Shown here: one piece after another, positions 36,438 through 46,062 of the stretch
How the letters are laid out: every line of letters begins with the position of its first letter
Numbering within the stretch: the stretch's first letter is position 1
NCBI GenBank assembly: GCA_039720395.1
Contig: CM077833.1
Location: 17,049,133-17,113,132 of the forward strand
Reading direction: 5' to 3'
DNA length: 64,000 nt
Source of the DNA: Liquidambar formosana
Taxonomy: Eukaryota; Streptophyta; Magnoliopsida; Saxifragales; Altingiaceae
The notes under the pieces: model-generated
The model's input: only the letters and a program-made list of their open reading frames with translations
The model's database searches: none
Told to the model about the DNA's origin: nothing
Translations under genes and position numbers: made by a program

Positions 36438-37617
36438 TCTATATTACCTATTACCTATAAAAGGGTGAATGTCATAAAAACTTTTGATTGACCATTATAT
36501 CTTCATTTTCAAACTTAATTACTTTTTTAACCTTCCAATATAAAATAGAAGAGTTATTTTATAATTTGCCCCTAACTCAAAACTCTTAACAAATAAAAGT
36601 TAGATTCTTACTCAAATTCCAAATGTTGATAACTATTAAGTTGCATGACAATATATATGAATGCAAACTCTTTGAATCTTCTGCTTTATGAAAAAAAGAA
36701 ATAAAATAAAAAAAATCTGAATGTATATTTAACTTTTGAATTTAAAATTTTATGAAAAAAAATGAAATTTTCGTGTATTTATTATTTTTTTATATAACTA
36801 ATATTATTTAAAAATATTCACGTGCAACGCACGTGTGCTATATTTATGTGTTTTATATTCTTATTTCCTATTCCAATCAATGTACCGTGTATAAGAGTAG
36901 AATTATAGTATATTTTGAATTCCCATTTATATTTATGTGTTTTATATTCTTATTTCCTCTTTATGTGTTTTATATTTTATATTCCTATTTCTTCTTCCAA
37001 TCAATTTACCATGTATAAGGGTAGTAATGTATTTAATCTTTTGTTGACAATTTTGATTATAAAAAATAAAAAATAAATGTACTTTTGAATTTTAAACTTT
37101 ATCTTTTATGAAAAAATATAAAATCTTTATGTATTTATTATTTTGTATAACTAATATTATTTAAAAATATTAAAAAAAATGAAATTTTTGTGTATTTATT
37201 ATTTTTTTATATAACTAATATTATTTAAAAATATTCATGTGCAATGCACGTGTGCTATATTTATGTGTTTTATATTCTTATTTCCTATTCCAATCAATGT
37301 ACCGTGTATAAAGGTAGAATTATAATATATTTCGAATTCCTATTTATATTTATGTGTTTTATATTCTTATTTCCTCTTTATGTGTTTTATATTTTATATT
37401 CCTATTTCTTCTTCCAATCAATGTATCATGTATAAGGGTAGTAATGTATTTAATCTTTCGTTGACAATTTTGATTATTAAAAAAAAAAAAAAATGTACTT
37501 TTGAATTTTAAACTTTATCTTTTATGAAAAAATATAAAATCTTTATGTATTTATTATTTTGTATAACTAATATTATTTAAAAATATTTACGTGCAACGCA
37601 CGTGTGCCGTATCTAGT
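36438..37617 (+). mobile_element. Helitron (non-autonomous) with three successive 3' hairpins
   Basis: The 5' end is A/TCTATATTACCTAT; the 3' end is a CGTGC-AAC-GCACG hairpin (37590-37602), then CTAGT at 37613-37617 and a T. A-T flanks with 5' TC and 3' CTRRT after a hairpin are the Helitron hallmark. Two more copies of the hairpin region occur inside, at 36821-36833 and 37239-37249, each followed by ~240 bases of near-identical DNA, but neither is followed by CTRRT. No Rep/helicase ORF. Confidence 0.75.
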
Positions 37618-37619
37618 TA

Positions 37620-37973
37620 TATTGAAAGAGTTCCCGATAAATTTGCTTTGTCAACCTTTTTTCTTTGTGAACTTTTTTGGTATCTTGAAAGCGTGTTTGC
37701 TGTAGGCCCTTTCTCAATTTTAGTTTTTTTTTTTCCTTATTTTAGTTTATATTGAAAGCGTGCCTGATAAATTTGCTTTCTCAACTTTTTTTTATTTAAC
37801 TTTTTGGTATGATGGAAGCGTGTTTGATAAAGTCTCTTTCTCAATTTTTGTTTTGTTTTGTTTTTGTTATTTTTTTAAATATTTGTATATTGATGCGTGT
37901 TTGATAACGATGCTTTCTCGATTTTTATTTTATTTCCCTTATTTTGGTTTCATCGATCTTGTGGAATAAAATG
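37620..37973. repeat. Degenerate tandem repeat (~70-80 bp period)
   Basis: Four successive versions of 'gaaagcgtgtttgataaa...gctttctcaattttt' (about 37687, 37750, 37813, 37890). The target site of the palindrome lies at the end of this block. Confidence 0.6.
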
Positions 37974-37981
37974 CTCCAAAC
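37974..37981. repeat. Left 8-bp target-site duplication of the palindrome
   Basis: CTCCAAAC directly precedes the terminal TAGGGGTG. The same 8 bases follow the other end at 53006-53013; the bases beyond do not match. Confidence 0.85.
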
Positions 37982-38289
37982 TAGGGGTGCAAATCGGTCC
38001 AAAATACGTCCCGAATTGGTACCGAATTGGTCCCGAGTTCAAATGGAAAAGACCATTTTCATATAATCAATATTAGTTATTCCAATCCGATATCAAACCG
38101 ATATCTGGTTTCTTAAAACCATATTTACTATTTAGGTTGTTGACATAGTGAAGCATGTTTTAAATAGATTATGTGTTTTAATGATTATTGCATTTTACAT
38201 GTTTTAAGTTTGAAGTTTATATTCTCATCTTCCCGTAACTAGGTATAGTTATAGTTGTAGAATTTACATGTTTATCATATTTTGCTTGA

Positions 38290-38323
<34 letters not shown>

Positions 38324-38356
38324 TAAGGTCCTGTACTACTGAGCGTAGTTTGTTAA
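37982..38356 (+). repeat. Outer arm of the palindrome, left (hAT-like end, poly(A) tract)
   Basis: About 375 bases from the terminal TAGGGGTG to the viral primer site. The first ~55 bases contain repeated GAATTGGT/CCGA motifs like hAT subterminal repeats. A run of 28 A lies at 38284-38311 (33 in the other arm). No ORF. The exact junction between non-viral arm and viral leader is uncertain (38312-38356). Confidence 0.65.
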
Positions 38357-38368
38357 TGGTATCAGAGC
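38357..38368 (+). other. tRNA-Met primer-binding site, viral copy 1
   Basis: TGGTATCAGAGC is complementary to the 3' end of plant initiator tRNA-Met and is the minus-strand primer site of Caulimoviridae. ORF1 starts 244 bases after its first base. A 12-base direct repeat (TAGTTTGTTAAT) lies on both sides, at 38346-38357 and 38374-38385. Confidence 0.85.
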
Positions 38369-38600
38369 ATCAGTAGTTTGTTAATAGCTTTTTATTGTAA
38401 TCTGTTTGAGCCTGTTGTTAGTTTATTTATTCTTGTTTATTTGTTAAGTGTTTTAGTTGTTAGTTAAGTTATTTTTATTTATCTATAAACCTTAAGACAA
38501 CTTTGATTAGGGAGTACCGAGGCCTTGACTTTGTTGAAAGGTAGCCAGTTGAGCTTGTGTCCTTTCGTTTGAGTCGGCAACTTTGTAGGAAAACCTAGTC

Positions 38601-41600
38601 ATGGAAGAATTAGGGTGCGTAGGTAAGAAAAATAATCAGACTAATGATTATAAACATTTAGCACATGTACAAGATAAAGATGCTAATGTAGGCAATATTA
38701 GCAGAACATTAAACTATGTTGTAGATAATCTATCTGGTATGTTTAGTAAATTAGTAAATATTGAGAAAAATCAAGAAAAAATATATGATAAAGTTAATAT
38801 GTTAAGTGAAATCCAGAATATAGACCTAAAGGATGAAACAAAAAGTTTAATCCAAAGTCTAGAAAATAATCTGAAAAATAATTCAGATAATTTACTTGTA
38901 CTAAAAGAAAATACTTGTGAAGAGATTCCAAGATTATATTTTGGAACTGAAATAATGATGTTTAAAACTGATAAACATCGAAAAGACTTTGAAGCCATCA
39001 AAGAAATTTTAGAATATTGGAAAACCCGATATATAAAAGAAGAAAATTACGAAGAACGTAATAAACTTCTAAAACAAATGCAAGATTTATATTCAGCAAA
39101 TGAAAAATTAATGACTGAATATAATTATGACTTAGCCCTTCAACTAGAAGAGTCAAGTGAATCAGATAAAGAATCTGATATAACTTTCATGCCAAACAGT
39201 GTTCAAGAAGAAAGTTCAGAAGATGACGAGCCAGAACCAGAAGGTAGAAAATTTGGCCTGTCATCAAGTGATAACAATACTGGAAGTACAAGTAGTACTT
39301 CAGTTGATGAAGAAATAATCATTGAAAAAGAGAACAATGATGACATAAACAATGATAATGACCCTCAAGACTCTAAAAAAAGAAAAGAGATTGAGACGGA
39401 TGAAGAAGAAAAACTAATCCCTAGAGGTCAAAGGTATAATTTTGAATCACCCATATTTGACATTTATGATGATGATGATGATGACCCAATGCAAGTTGAA
39501 GATTTAAAACCTTTAAAAGATGAAGGTTCTACATCAGAACCTGCACCTACAACAAGCATAAGGACTGATTTAAACAAAATCAATGTCACTACAGGAGGTG
39601 TTTATCTCGACTTAAAAAATGTCGAATTTAAAAATTATGATCAAGCTTTAAGAGAATGGGCACAATCAATGTCTATTGTCATTAATACCTATAAAAGTAG
39701 TTGGTCTAAAGAAAGATTTTTAGACTACATCTGTGCAACTCTCCAAGGAGATTGCTTAAACTTCCTTAGAAGATGGGAAGCCTCTGATGAAGGTAAACAT
39801 GAAAAAGCAAGTTTACTTAATGAATTTAATTCATTTGATAAAATATTAAATGAATTTGCACAAATTCTAAGAAAAGAATTTTGTGGAATTAAATTTGAAG
39901 AACAGGAAGAAATTTACAATGAGTATATGCTAACAAAATGCAGAATATGCAATATTTGTGAATTTAAATCCTTTGCAAAATTTTATCAGGAATATTATCA
40001 TAAACTTAACCCACCAAAAACTGAGTTTTGGTTAAGCCAATTTTTCCATAAGTTACCCTCACCATGGGATGAACTTTGTAATGATGGATATAAAGAATTC
40101 TTGAGTAGTTCTAATGGTGGAAAAGACACGTTAGGAGCAAGAATTCAATATGCTGAAAGAATTATAACTAAACACTGCATAACACAAAAGGCTGTTAAGC
40201 AAGTGAAAAATCAACTTAATGATAAGTGTTGTAGCAAAGTAATGCGACAACAATGGGAATTTGGTTGTAAAAAATCAACCCCTTATAAGAAAAAGAGAAA
40301 ATTTAGAAAATATAAATTTGTCAAATGGAAAGGTAAAAAACCTAATCCTAATAAAAAATATGTCAGAAAAAGAAATAAAAATCGAAACACTACGTTTAGA
40401 AGAAAATCTAAATGTAAATGTTATATCTGTAATGAAGAAGGTCATATAGCACCACAATGCCCTAAGAAAGGAAAAAGTGGTAGACAAATGATAAAATTCC
40501 TAGAAGAAAAACAACTAGAAATTTTAGTTGGAGAAGAAGTCTCTGACAATGATTCAATAATTTATGAGGTTCAATCAGAATCTGAAAGTGAAAGTGAAGA
40601 TGAATCAGACATGATATTCATGATGTCTGAAAGAAATGAAAATAAAGAAATTTTTGAAGCAATTCCAAACGAGGAATTACAACTCATAAAATTAGGAGAT
40701 GTCATAGGTGAAGAAGCATCTATAGACGAATCTAATTTTGAGAAATTTAACAAAATCAAAGAAGTTAAAAAAGAAGAGCTTTACCAAATATCAAAATTTA
40801 ATATTTGGCAAGCAAGATTATTTGAGCAATTTAGTGGAAATACATCTGCTAAAGCTACTGAGGATGAATCGATAGAAATCCCTCTATTCGATAAAAATAA
40901 AATTAAAAGACTTAAACAAAAGCATCCAAAGATTCGATATATTCATATCGGAATAATTCAAATTGAAATCACAGCTCTATTTAGAGTAGGACTAGACACT
41001 CCTATTCTAGTAGTAGTCTTGGATAAAAGATTTGAAGATCCTATTAAAGCACTAATAGGTGGAATACAATCAAATCTTGTTTATGGACAAGTCTGGTTTA
41101 AAATAAAACCAAATTATTTTATATCAATTGAAGATCCAAATATTTGTGACACGATAAAAATTCGTATCCAAACTAAAGGAATTGATATGAAGAAAAATAG
41201 TTACAATTTATCAGTTCAGTGGAAAGCAATTCATGAACTAACAAATTTTACTAAAACTTCAATTAAAGAAATTGATAGAAATATGATCGAATTATTCGAG
41301 CCACGAGTATTCGATACTGAAATCCAACCAAGATTAATAAATTGGAAAGATTTGGAAATACCAAGAAATTGGTTAATAAAAGAATTTACAGAAAATCCTG
41401 AGCCAAAATTCTATAGACCAATAGAATTCCAAGCATCAGGAAATAATCTTTATTTCACTGATAATCGCCGGAATAATATAAAATTATTAGACGATGGATC
41501 AACATCAACATCTAAAACAGATGAACAAGATGAAAAGGGAAAAGCAATTGCAATAAAAAATGTGCAAATACCCATACTTCCAGGTACAACCTACCTTGAA

Positions 41601-43562
41601 GAACAAAAATCTGTAGTATTTCAACAGATTAAAATTGATGGAAAATATCCAGAACAACTAATCTTTAGTTACCAACAAGGGAAGAAAAGATATATGTATG
41701 TTCTAGGAAAGTTTAATTTTAAAAACTATAAACCATATGTTTTATCTATTTTATTAGATACCGGAGCAACAACCAGTGCTGCTAGGTATAATGCATTACC
41801 TGAGCATTTATGGATAAAAATGAAAAATCCAATATCTGCAAGAGGAATTGATGGAAATGAAACCTTAATTATTCTCAAAGCTAAAAATGTTACGCTTTGG
41901 TTAGGAGAAAAAAAATTCTCTATCCCTAAAATACTTTGTTTCCCAGATATGCATGGTGATATAATATTAGGAAATAATTTCATTGAAAATTATATGCCTT
42001 TTATTGTCAATCGTGATCATGTTATTCTAACTTGTAAACAAGAACCTGTTAGAATTCCTCTTTTACAACATCATAAACATGTTTGTGAAAAAGGATTTGC
42101 GCCAGTCAAGCGTGGTGAAATGACACCAATAATCAAATCTTTAGATGAAAAACATTGGATTTATAAAAAATTACATCCAAACTTTTCTGAAGACCCATTA
42201 AAACTTTGGGAAAAATCTCCAAGGTTTTGTGAATTAAAACTCATTGATTCTAATAAAATAATTAGAGTTAAACCAATGGTCTATACTAAAAAAGATATAG
42301 ATGAATTTGAAATTCAACTCGAAGAATTACTTAAGAAAGGATTAATTGAAGAAACAAGAAGTCAACATTCTAGTCCTGCCTTTATGGTAATGAACCATAA
42401 TGAGATAAAACGAGGAAAAGCTAGAATGGTAATTAATTATAAAAGATTAAATCAAAATCTTGAATTTGATGGATATTTTATTCCTAGAAAAGATGTTCTA
42501 GTTAAACAAACTATGAACTCTAAATGGTTTAGCAAATTTGATTGCAAATCAGGCTTTTGGCAAGTAAAGCTTACAGATGAGTCAAAACCATTGACTGCAT
42601 TTAGTGCACCATATGGACATTACCAATGGACGGTTATGCCATTTGGAATTTGTAATGCACCACAAATATTTCAGAGATGGATGGACAACATGTTCAAACA
42701 TCTTCATAAATTTTGTTTAGTATATATTGATGATGTTTTAGTATTCTCTAAAACCAGAGAAGAACATAAAAAGCATCTTGAAATTGTTTCAGATATATTC
42801 CTAAAACATGGAATAATATTAAGTCCTAAAAAGATGGAAATAGAAAAGGAAGAGATTGAATATTTAGGAGTTATTCTAAATCAAACAGGTATGCAACTCC
42901 AAAATCATATTATTGTGAAAATAAGAGATTTTCCAAATGAGATAACAACTCTCAAAGAACTGCAGAGTTTTTTAGGTTTATTAAATTATGGAAGAAAATT
43001 CGTAAAGAATTTATCTAAAAAGGAAAAACCTTTAATTGAAAAACTTAAGAATATTCCTAAAAAAGGAAATTCAGATATAAAAATAGAATGGACTAAAAAA
43101 GATTCAGATTTAGTTCAAGAAATTAAAAATATGTTTAAAGATACCCCAAAGGTTTATTTTCCAAAAGAAAATGACCAATTAATTCTAGAAACCGATGCTA
43201 GTGATGAGTTTTGGGGAGCAGTATTAAAAGCAATCCCAGAAAATTCTAAACAAGAAGAAATCTGTGGATATGATTCAGGAAAATTTAAACCCAATGAAAT
43301 AAAATATATAACTTATGAAAAAGAGTTATTAGCCATAAAGAATGGAATAAAAAGATTTCATATTTATTTGGCACCTGTTAAATTTTTAATTCGTACTGAT
43401 AACAAATCAGTTAGAGATTTTATTAAATCCAAAAAAGGAGAAGAAAATGCGAGACGAGTAAGATGGTATAATTTTATTTGTCAATATACTTTTGATATAA
43501 TACATATTAAAGGTACTAACAATTTTCTTGCTGATTATCTGTCCAGAAGTTACAATGAATAA
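38601..43562 (+). CDS. Endogenous pararetrovirus polyprotein (ORF1), copy 1, open
   Basis: A 1653-residue uninterrupted frame. Domains in order: an acidic, Ser-rich N-terminal part; a capsid-like region about 334-560 with a CRICNIC motif; a basic stretch; a zinc knuckle at 607-620 (CYICNEEGHIAPQC); a 30K-type movement region about 770-920; an aspartic protease with LLDTGA (Asp at 1053); reverse transcriptase about 1230-1480 with YIDD at 1375-1378; and RNase H about 1525-1645 with TDAS, YEKELLAI and TDNKS blocks. One polyprotein with protease, RT and RNase H but no integrase, plus a movement domain, marks Caulimoviridae. Placing the capsid before the movement domain is unlike petuviruses as I know them and recalls solendoviruses; the two-ORF plan recalls florendoviruses. 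Genus is left open. Its stop overlaps the ORF2 start by 8 bases. Confidence 0.92.
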   Translation: MEELGCVGKKNNQTNDYKHLAHVQDKDANVGNISRTLNYVVDNLSGMFSKLVNIEKNQEKIYDKVNMLSEIQNIDLKDETKSLIQSLENNLKNNSDNLLVLKENTCEEIPRLYFGTEIMMFKTDKHRKDFEAIKEILEYWKTRYIKEENYEERNKLLKQMQDLYSANEKLMTEYNYDLALQLEESSESDKESDITFMPNSVQEESSEDDEPEPEGRKFGLSSSDNNTGSTSSTSVDEEIIIEKENNDDINNDNDPQDSKKRKEIETDEEEKLIPRGQRYNFESPIFDIYDDDDDDPMQVEDLKPLKDEGSTSEPAPTTSIRTDLNKINVTTGGVYLDLKNVEFKNYDQALREWAQSMSIVINTYKSSWSKERFLDYICATLQGDCLNFLRRWEASDEGKHEKASLLNEFNSFDKILNEFAQILRKEFCGIKFEEQEEIYNEYMLTKCRICNICEFKSFAKFYQEYYHKLNPPKTEFWLSQFFHKLPSPWDELCNDGYKEFLSSSNGGKDTLGARIQYAERIITKHCITQKAVKQVKNQLNDKCCSKVMRQQWEFGCKKSTPYKKKRKFRKYKFVKWKGKKPNPNKKYVRKRNKNRNTTFRRKSKCKCYICNEEGHIAPQCPKKGKSGRQMIKFLEEKQLEILVGEEVSDNDSIIYEVQSESESESEDESDMIFMMSERNENKEIFEAIPNEELQLIKLGDVIGEEASIDESNFEKFNKIKEVKKEELYQISKFNIWQARLFEQFSGNTSAKATEDESIEIPLFDKNKIKRLKQKHPKIRYIHIGIIQIEITALFRVGLDTPILVVVLDKRFEDPIKALIGGIQSNLVYGQVWFKIKPNYFISIEDPNICDTIKIRIQTKGIDMKKNSYNLSVQWKAIHELTNFTKTSIKEIDRNMIELFEPRVFDTEIQPRLINWKDLEIPRNWLIKEFTENPEPKFYRPIEFQASGNNLYFTDNRRNNIKLLDDGSTSTSKTDEQDEKGKAIAIKNVQIPILPGTTYLEEQKSVVFQQIKIDGKYPEQLIFSYQQGKKRYMYVLGKFNFKNYKPYVLSILLDTGATTSAARYNALPEHLWIKMKNPISARGIDGNETLIILKAKNVTLWLGEKKFSIPKILCFPDMHGDIILGNNFIENYMPFIVNRDHVILTCKQEPVRIPLLQHHKHVCEKGFAPVKRGEMTPIIKSLDEKHWIYKKLHPNFSEDPLKLWEKSPRFCELKLIDSNKIIRVKPMVYTKKDIDEFEIQLEELLKKGLIEETRSQHSSPAFMVMNHNEIKRGKARMVINYKRLNQNLEFDGYFIPRKDVLVKQTMNSKWFSKFDCKSGFWQVKLTDESKPLTAFSAPYGHYQWTVMPFGICNAPQIFQRWMDNMFKHLHKFCLVYIDDVLVFSKTREEHKKHLEIVSDIFLKHGIILSPKKMEIEKEEIEYLGVILNQTGMQLQNHIIVKIRDFPNEITTLKELQSFLGLLNYGRKFVKNLSKKEKPLIEKLKNIPKKGNSDIKIEWTKKDSDLVQEIKNMFKDTPKVYFPKENDQLILETDASDEFWGAVLKAIPENSKQEEICGYDSGKFKPNEIKYITYEKELLAIKNGIKRFHIYLAPVKFLIRTDNKSVRDFIKSKKGEENARRVRWYNFICQYTFDIIHIKGTNNFLADYLSRSYNE

Positions 43563-44919
43563 TCAGAATCCGGACAGAGGGAAAAAGCCCTCAAATTCTC
43601 AAGGAAAGAATTATGGGAAACCATCCCGATTCTACAAAGGCGAAGGAAGCTCAAACCAGAGCAGCTTTCCCAGACTTCCTCAGATCATGGGTAACCAACC
43701 CAATGTTCCAGTTTATGTGATGCCAGTCAGCTATAAACAAATGGCTGAAATGTCTCAGAATTTTAACCAAATGAATTTTCAGAATCATCCTGAAACAAAT
43801 CAGGAGATAAAAGATTTTTATAACCCCGGTTTAAAACCAAAAACCTATCATCTTTTAAATAATATTTGGAAAACTCATTGCTTAAACCATAAAGCTGAGT
43901 TTAGAAGAAATATGTCCCAACTTGCTGAATTCTTGAAAACACAAGAAGATAAGCAAACTTTTATTCATTCTGAATTTGCCAAGTTCATTAAACAAGTGGA
44001 TTGGCTTGAAGATTTTTCTGAAGAAAAAATTACTACTATTGTTAATTTGATGAATTTTACTGAACAACAGGAAAATTCATACCTTAACAAAGCTTTAAGG
44101 ATATGTTTATTCAATAAAGCTAAAACAGCTTTACCAAAAGAAATATTTTCTGATATTAATGTTCGCATTGAAAACAATGAGATTAAACCTCTTCTCATTG
44201 AATTTGCTGAAAATATTTATTTGGAAAAAGAAATTCCAAAGTTGAAATTTTTCATAAACCATGAGCTTTGGAGTATGGAAGCAATTGGTTGGGGAGCCGT
44301 CGGAACAATCATCTTCGACTCCTTGGTATCCACTGCATTTGTTGACTTTCCCGCAATGATCAAAACAATGATCTATAATGTGGTGAAACACTACAAATGG
44401 AGTAGATATTTGAAATTCAAAATTTTTAGTCATGCAGGATGGCGACAGAGAGAACTGTTTTTTCAACCATATCAAATCTGGAGCCTAGAACTTGCAACTG
44501 ATCAAGATCTCATAAAAAATGACGATCTTAAATTTTTGGATAAAGCAGAAAATCTTGATTTATCCTCTTATTATATAGATAATTATATTGCTCTAAAAAG
44601 AGAAGCACAAAACATCCACAACTATCGCTCCTACAAATTCATGATCAGCGATGGAAGAAGATTGTTTTGCACAAATCTGATTACTTCTTATGTGGAGACA
44701 GTTGCTCAAAGAATGGCAGCTGATGAGTTTCTTAATGATATTATCCATGGCCATGTTACCGGTCCTATTGAATTAACAATGGATGCGGAAGAGCTGGTGG
44801 GCGCACAAGATTATTATGAAAATATTGTTAGCCATAATCAAGAAGATAATGGTGACAGTTTCTGGAATTCTCTCGATGAAGAGACACTTCACAATATCGA
44901 GAACATGATGGAAGGATAG
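43555..44919 (+). CDS. Pararetrovirus ORF2 protein, copy 1, function unknown
   Basis: A 454-residue frame from the first ATG at 43555, which lies inside the end of ORF1 (AATGAATAA), so the two frames overlap by 8 bases. The frame is open slightly further upstream but has no earlier ATG. The N-terminal ~70 residues are Asn/Gln/Ser-rich and basic; the rest is mixed helical-looking sequence with an acidic C-terminus. No zinc finger, protease or polymerase motif is visible. The place in the genome, after the RNase H and before the promoter, is where other members carry an inclusion-body/transactivator-type gene, but I see no sequence proof. The short overlap suggests translation by termination-reinitiation. 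Confidence 0.85.
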   Translation: MNNQNPDRGKKPSNSQGKNYGKPSRFYKGEGSSNQSSFPRLPQIMGNQPNVPVYVMPVSYKQMAEMSQNFNQMNFQNHPETNQEIKDFYNPGLKPKTYHLLNNIWKTHCLNHKAEFRRNMSQLAEFLKTQEDKQTFIHSEFAKFIKQVDWLEDFSEEKITTIVNLMNFTEQQENSYLNKALRICLFNKAKTALPKEIFSDINVRIENNEIKPLLIEFAENIYLEKEIPKLKFFINHELWSMEAIGWGAVGTIIFDSLVSTAFVDFPAMIKTMIYNVVKHYKWSRYLKFKIFSHAGWRQRELFFQPYQIWSLELATDQDLIKNDDLKFLDKAENLDLSSYYIDNYIALKREAQNIHNYRSYKFMISDGRRLFCTNLITSYVETVAQRMAADEFLNDIIHGHVTGPIELTMDAEELVGAQDYYENIVSHNQEDNGDSFWNSLDEETLHNIENMMEG

Positions 44920-45281
44920 GGGCCAGCCAGGCAACATCCAGAAATTCTGCAGAATTGGACACGTATAACAAATTACGTCCAATATTCAACAACTAAAGGA
45001 CATGACGTGATATGCAGCATTCATTTAGCCTGACTCTTTTAAAAGAAGACAAAGACTTTTTGAAGGCTTAGTCACAATCCCTGACAAAATCACGTGATAC
45101 GGTGAAGGAAGGAAGAACCTAGCCTCACTTTTTTATTTCAAAGTCAAAAAGTGTACAGTGTAAAGCATGTAACATGTTTTTAATAGGGTTGTTGGGTAGT
45201 TGAATGTAATTATTGTACTTTTGATTCTTATCTTTAGTTTTTGTGTTGAGTTTAAGTCCGGGCTTGAAGTCCGAAGTTTGT

Positions 45282-45290
45282 CTATAAATA
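45282..45290 (+). promoter_or_regulatory. TATA box of the viral promoter, copy 1
   Basis: CTATAAATA in a typical pregenomic-RNA promoter setting: upstream TGACGT-like (45003) and CACGTG (45091) motifs, downstream poly(A) signal about 140 bases away. A transcript would start near 45315 and run toward the palindrome centre. Confidence 0.65.
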
Positions 45291-45426
45291 GATGAGTCCT
45301 TCATTTGCTTAGGCAGAGTTCTCAGAGAGTTTTAGTAAGAAAGAGTCTGTATAGAGAGAGAGAGCTTTGCTGAAGAAAGACGTTTTGTAAGTTTTCTTTA
45401 TTCTTGTATATCTTTTGTAATTATTA

Positions 45427-45432
45427 ATAAAA
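45427..45432 (+). terminator. Viral poly(A) signal, copy 1
   Basis: AATAAA ~110 bases after the predicted start, as in the terminally redundant pregenomic RNA of Caulimoviridae, where the first passage must be bypassed. Confidence 0.6.
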
Positions 45433-45481
45433 TGTAAGGTATTTTTGTAAATATCGTATTTTTGTCTTTATACGTATTTTG

Positions 45482-45503
45482 TATAGCTGGTACCAGCTAT
45501 ACA
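45482..45503. repeat. Centre of the palindrome, at the viral primer-site junction
   Basis: The dyad axis lies between 45492 and 45493 inside TAGCTGGTACCAGCTA. The left genome ends ...AGCTGGTA, whose TGGTA equals the first five bases of the primer-binding site. The two genomes are thus joined at the position of the minus-strand start, with GGTACC as shared bases. Confidence 0.8.
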
Positions 45504-45551
45504 AAATACGTATAAAGACAAAAATACGATATTTACAAAAATACCTTACAT

Positions 45552-45557
45552 TTTATT
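45552..45557 (-). terminator. Viral poly(A) signal, copy 2
   Basis: AATAAA on the minus strand, the mirror image of 45427-45432. Confidence 0.6.
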
Positions 45558-45690
45558 AATAATTACAAAAGATATACAAGAATAAAGAAAACTTACAAAA
45601 AGTCTTTCTTCAGCAAAGCTCTCTCTCTATACAGACTCTTTCTTACTAAAACTCTCTGAGAACTCTGCCTATGCAAATGAAGGACTCATC

Positions 45691-45699
45691 TATTTATAG
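45691..45699 (-). promoter_or_regulatory. TATA box of the viral promoter, copy 2
   Basis: CTATAAATA on the minus strand, pointing toward the palindrome centre and so facing the copy 1 promoter about 400 bases away. Confidence 0.65.
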
Positions 45700-46062
45700 A
45701 CAAACTTCGGACTTCAAGCCCGGACTTAAACTCAACACAAAAACAAAAGATAAGAATCAAAAGTACAATAATTACATATTCAACTACCCAACAACCCTAT
45801 TAAAAACATGTTACATGCTTTACACTGTACACTTTTTGACTTTGAAATAGAAAAGTGAGGCTAGGTTCTTCCTTCCTTCACCGTATCACGTGATTCTGTC
45901 AGGAATTGTGACTAAGCCTTCAAAAAGTCTTTGTCTTCTTTTAAAAGAGTCAGGCTAAATGAATGCTGCATATCACGTCATGTCCTTTAGTTGTTGAATA
46001 TTGGACGTATTTGTTATACGTGTCCAATTCTGCAGAATTTCTGGATGTTGCCTGGCTGGCCC

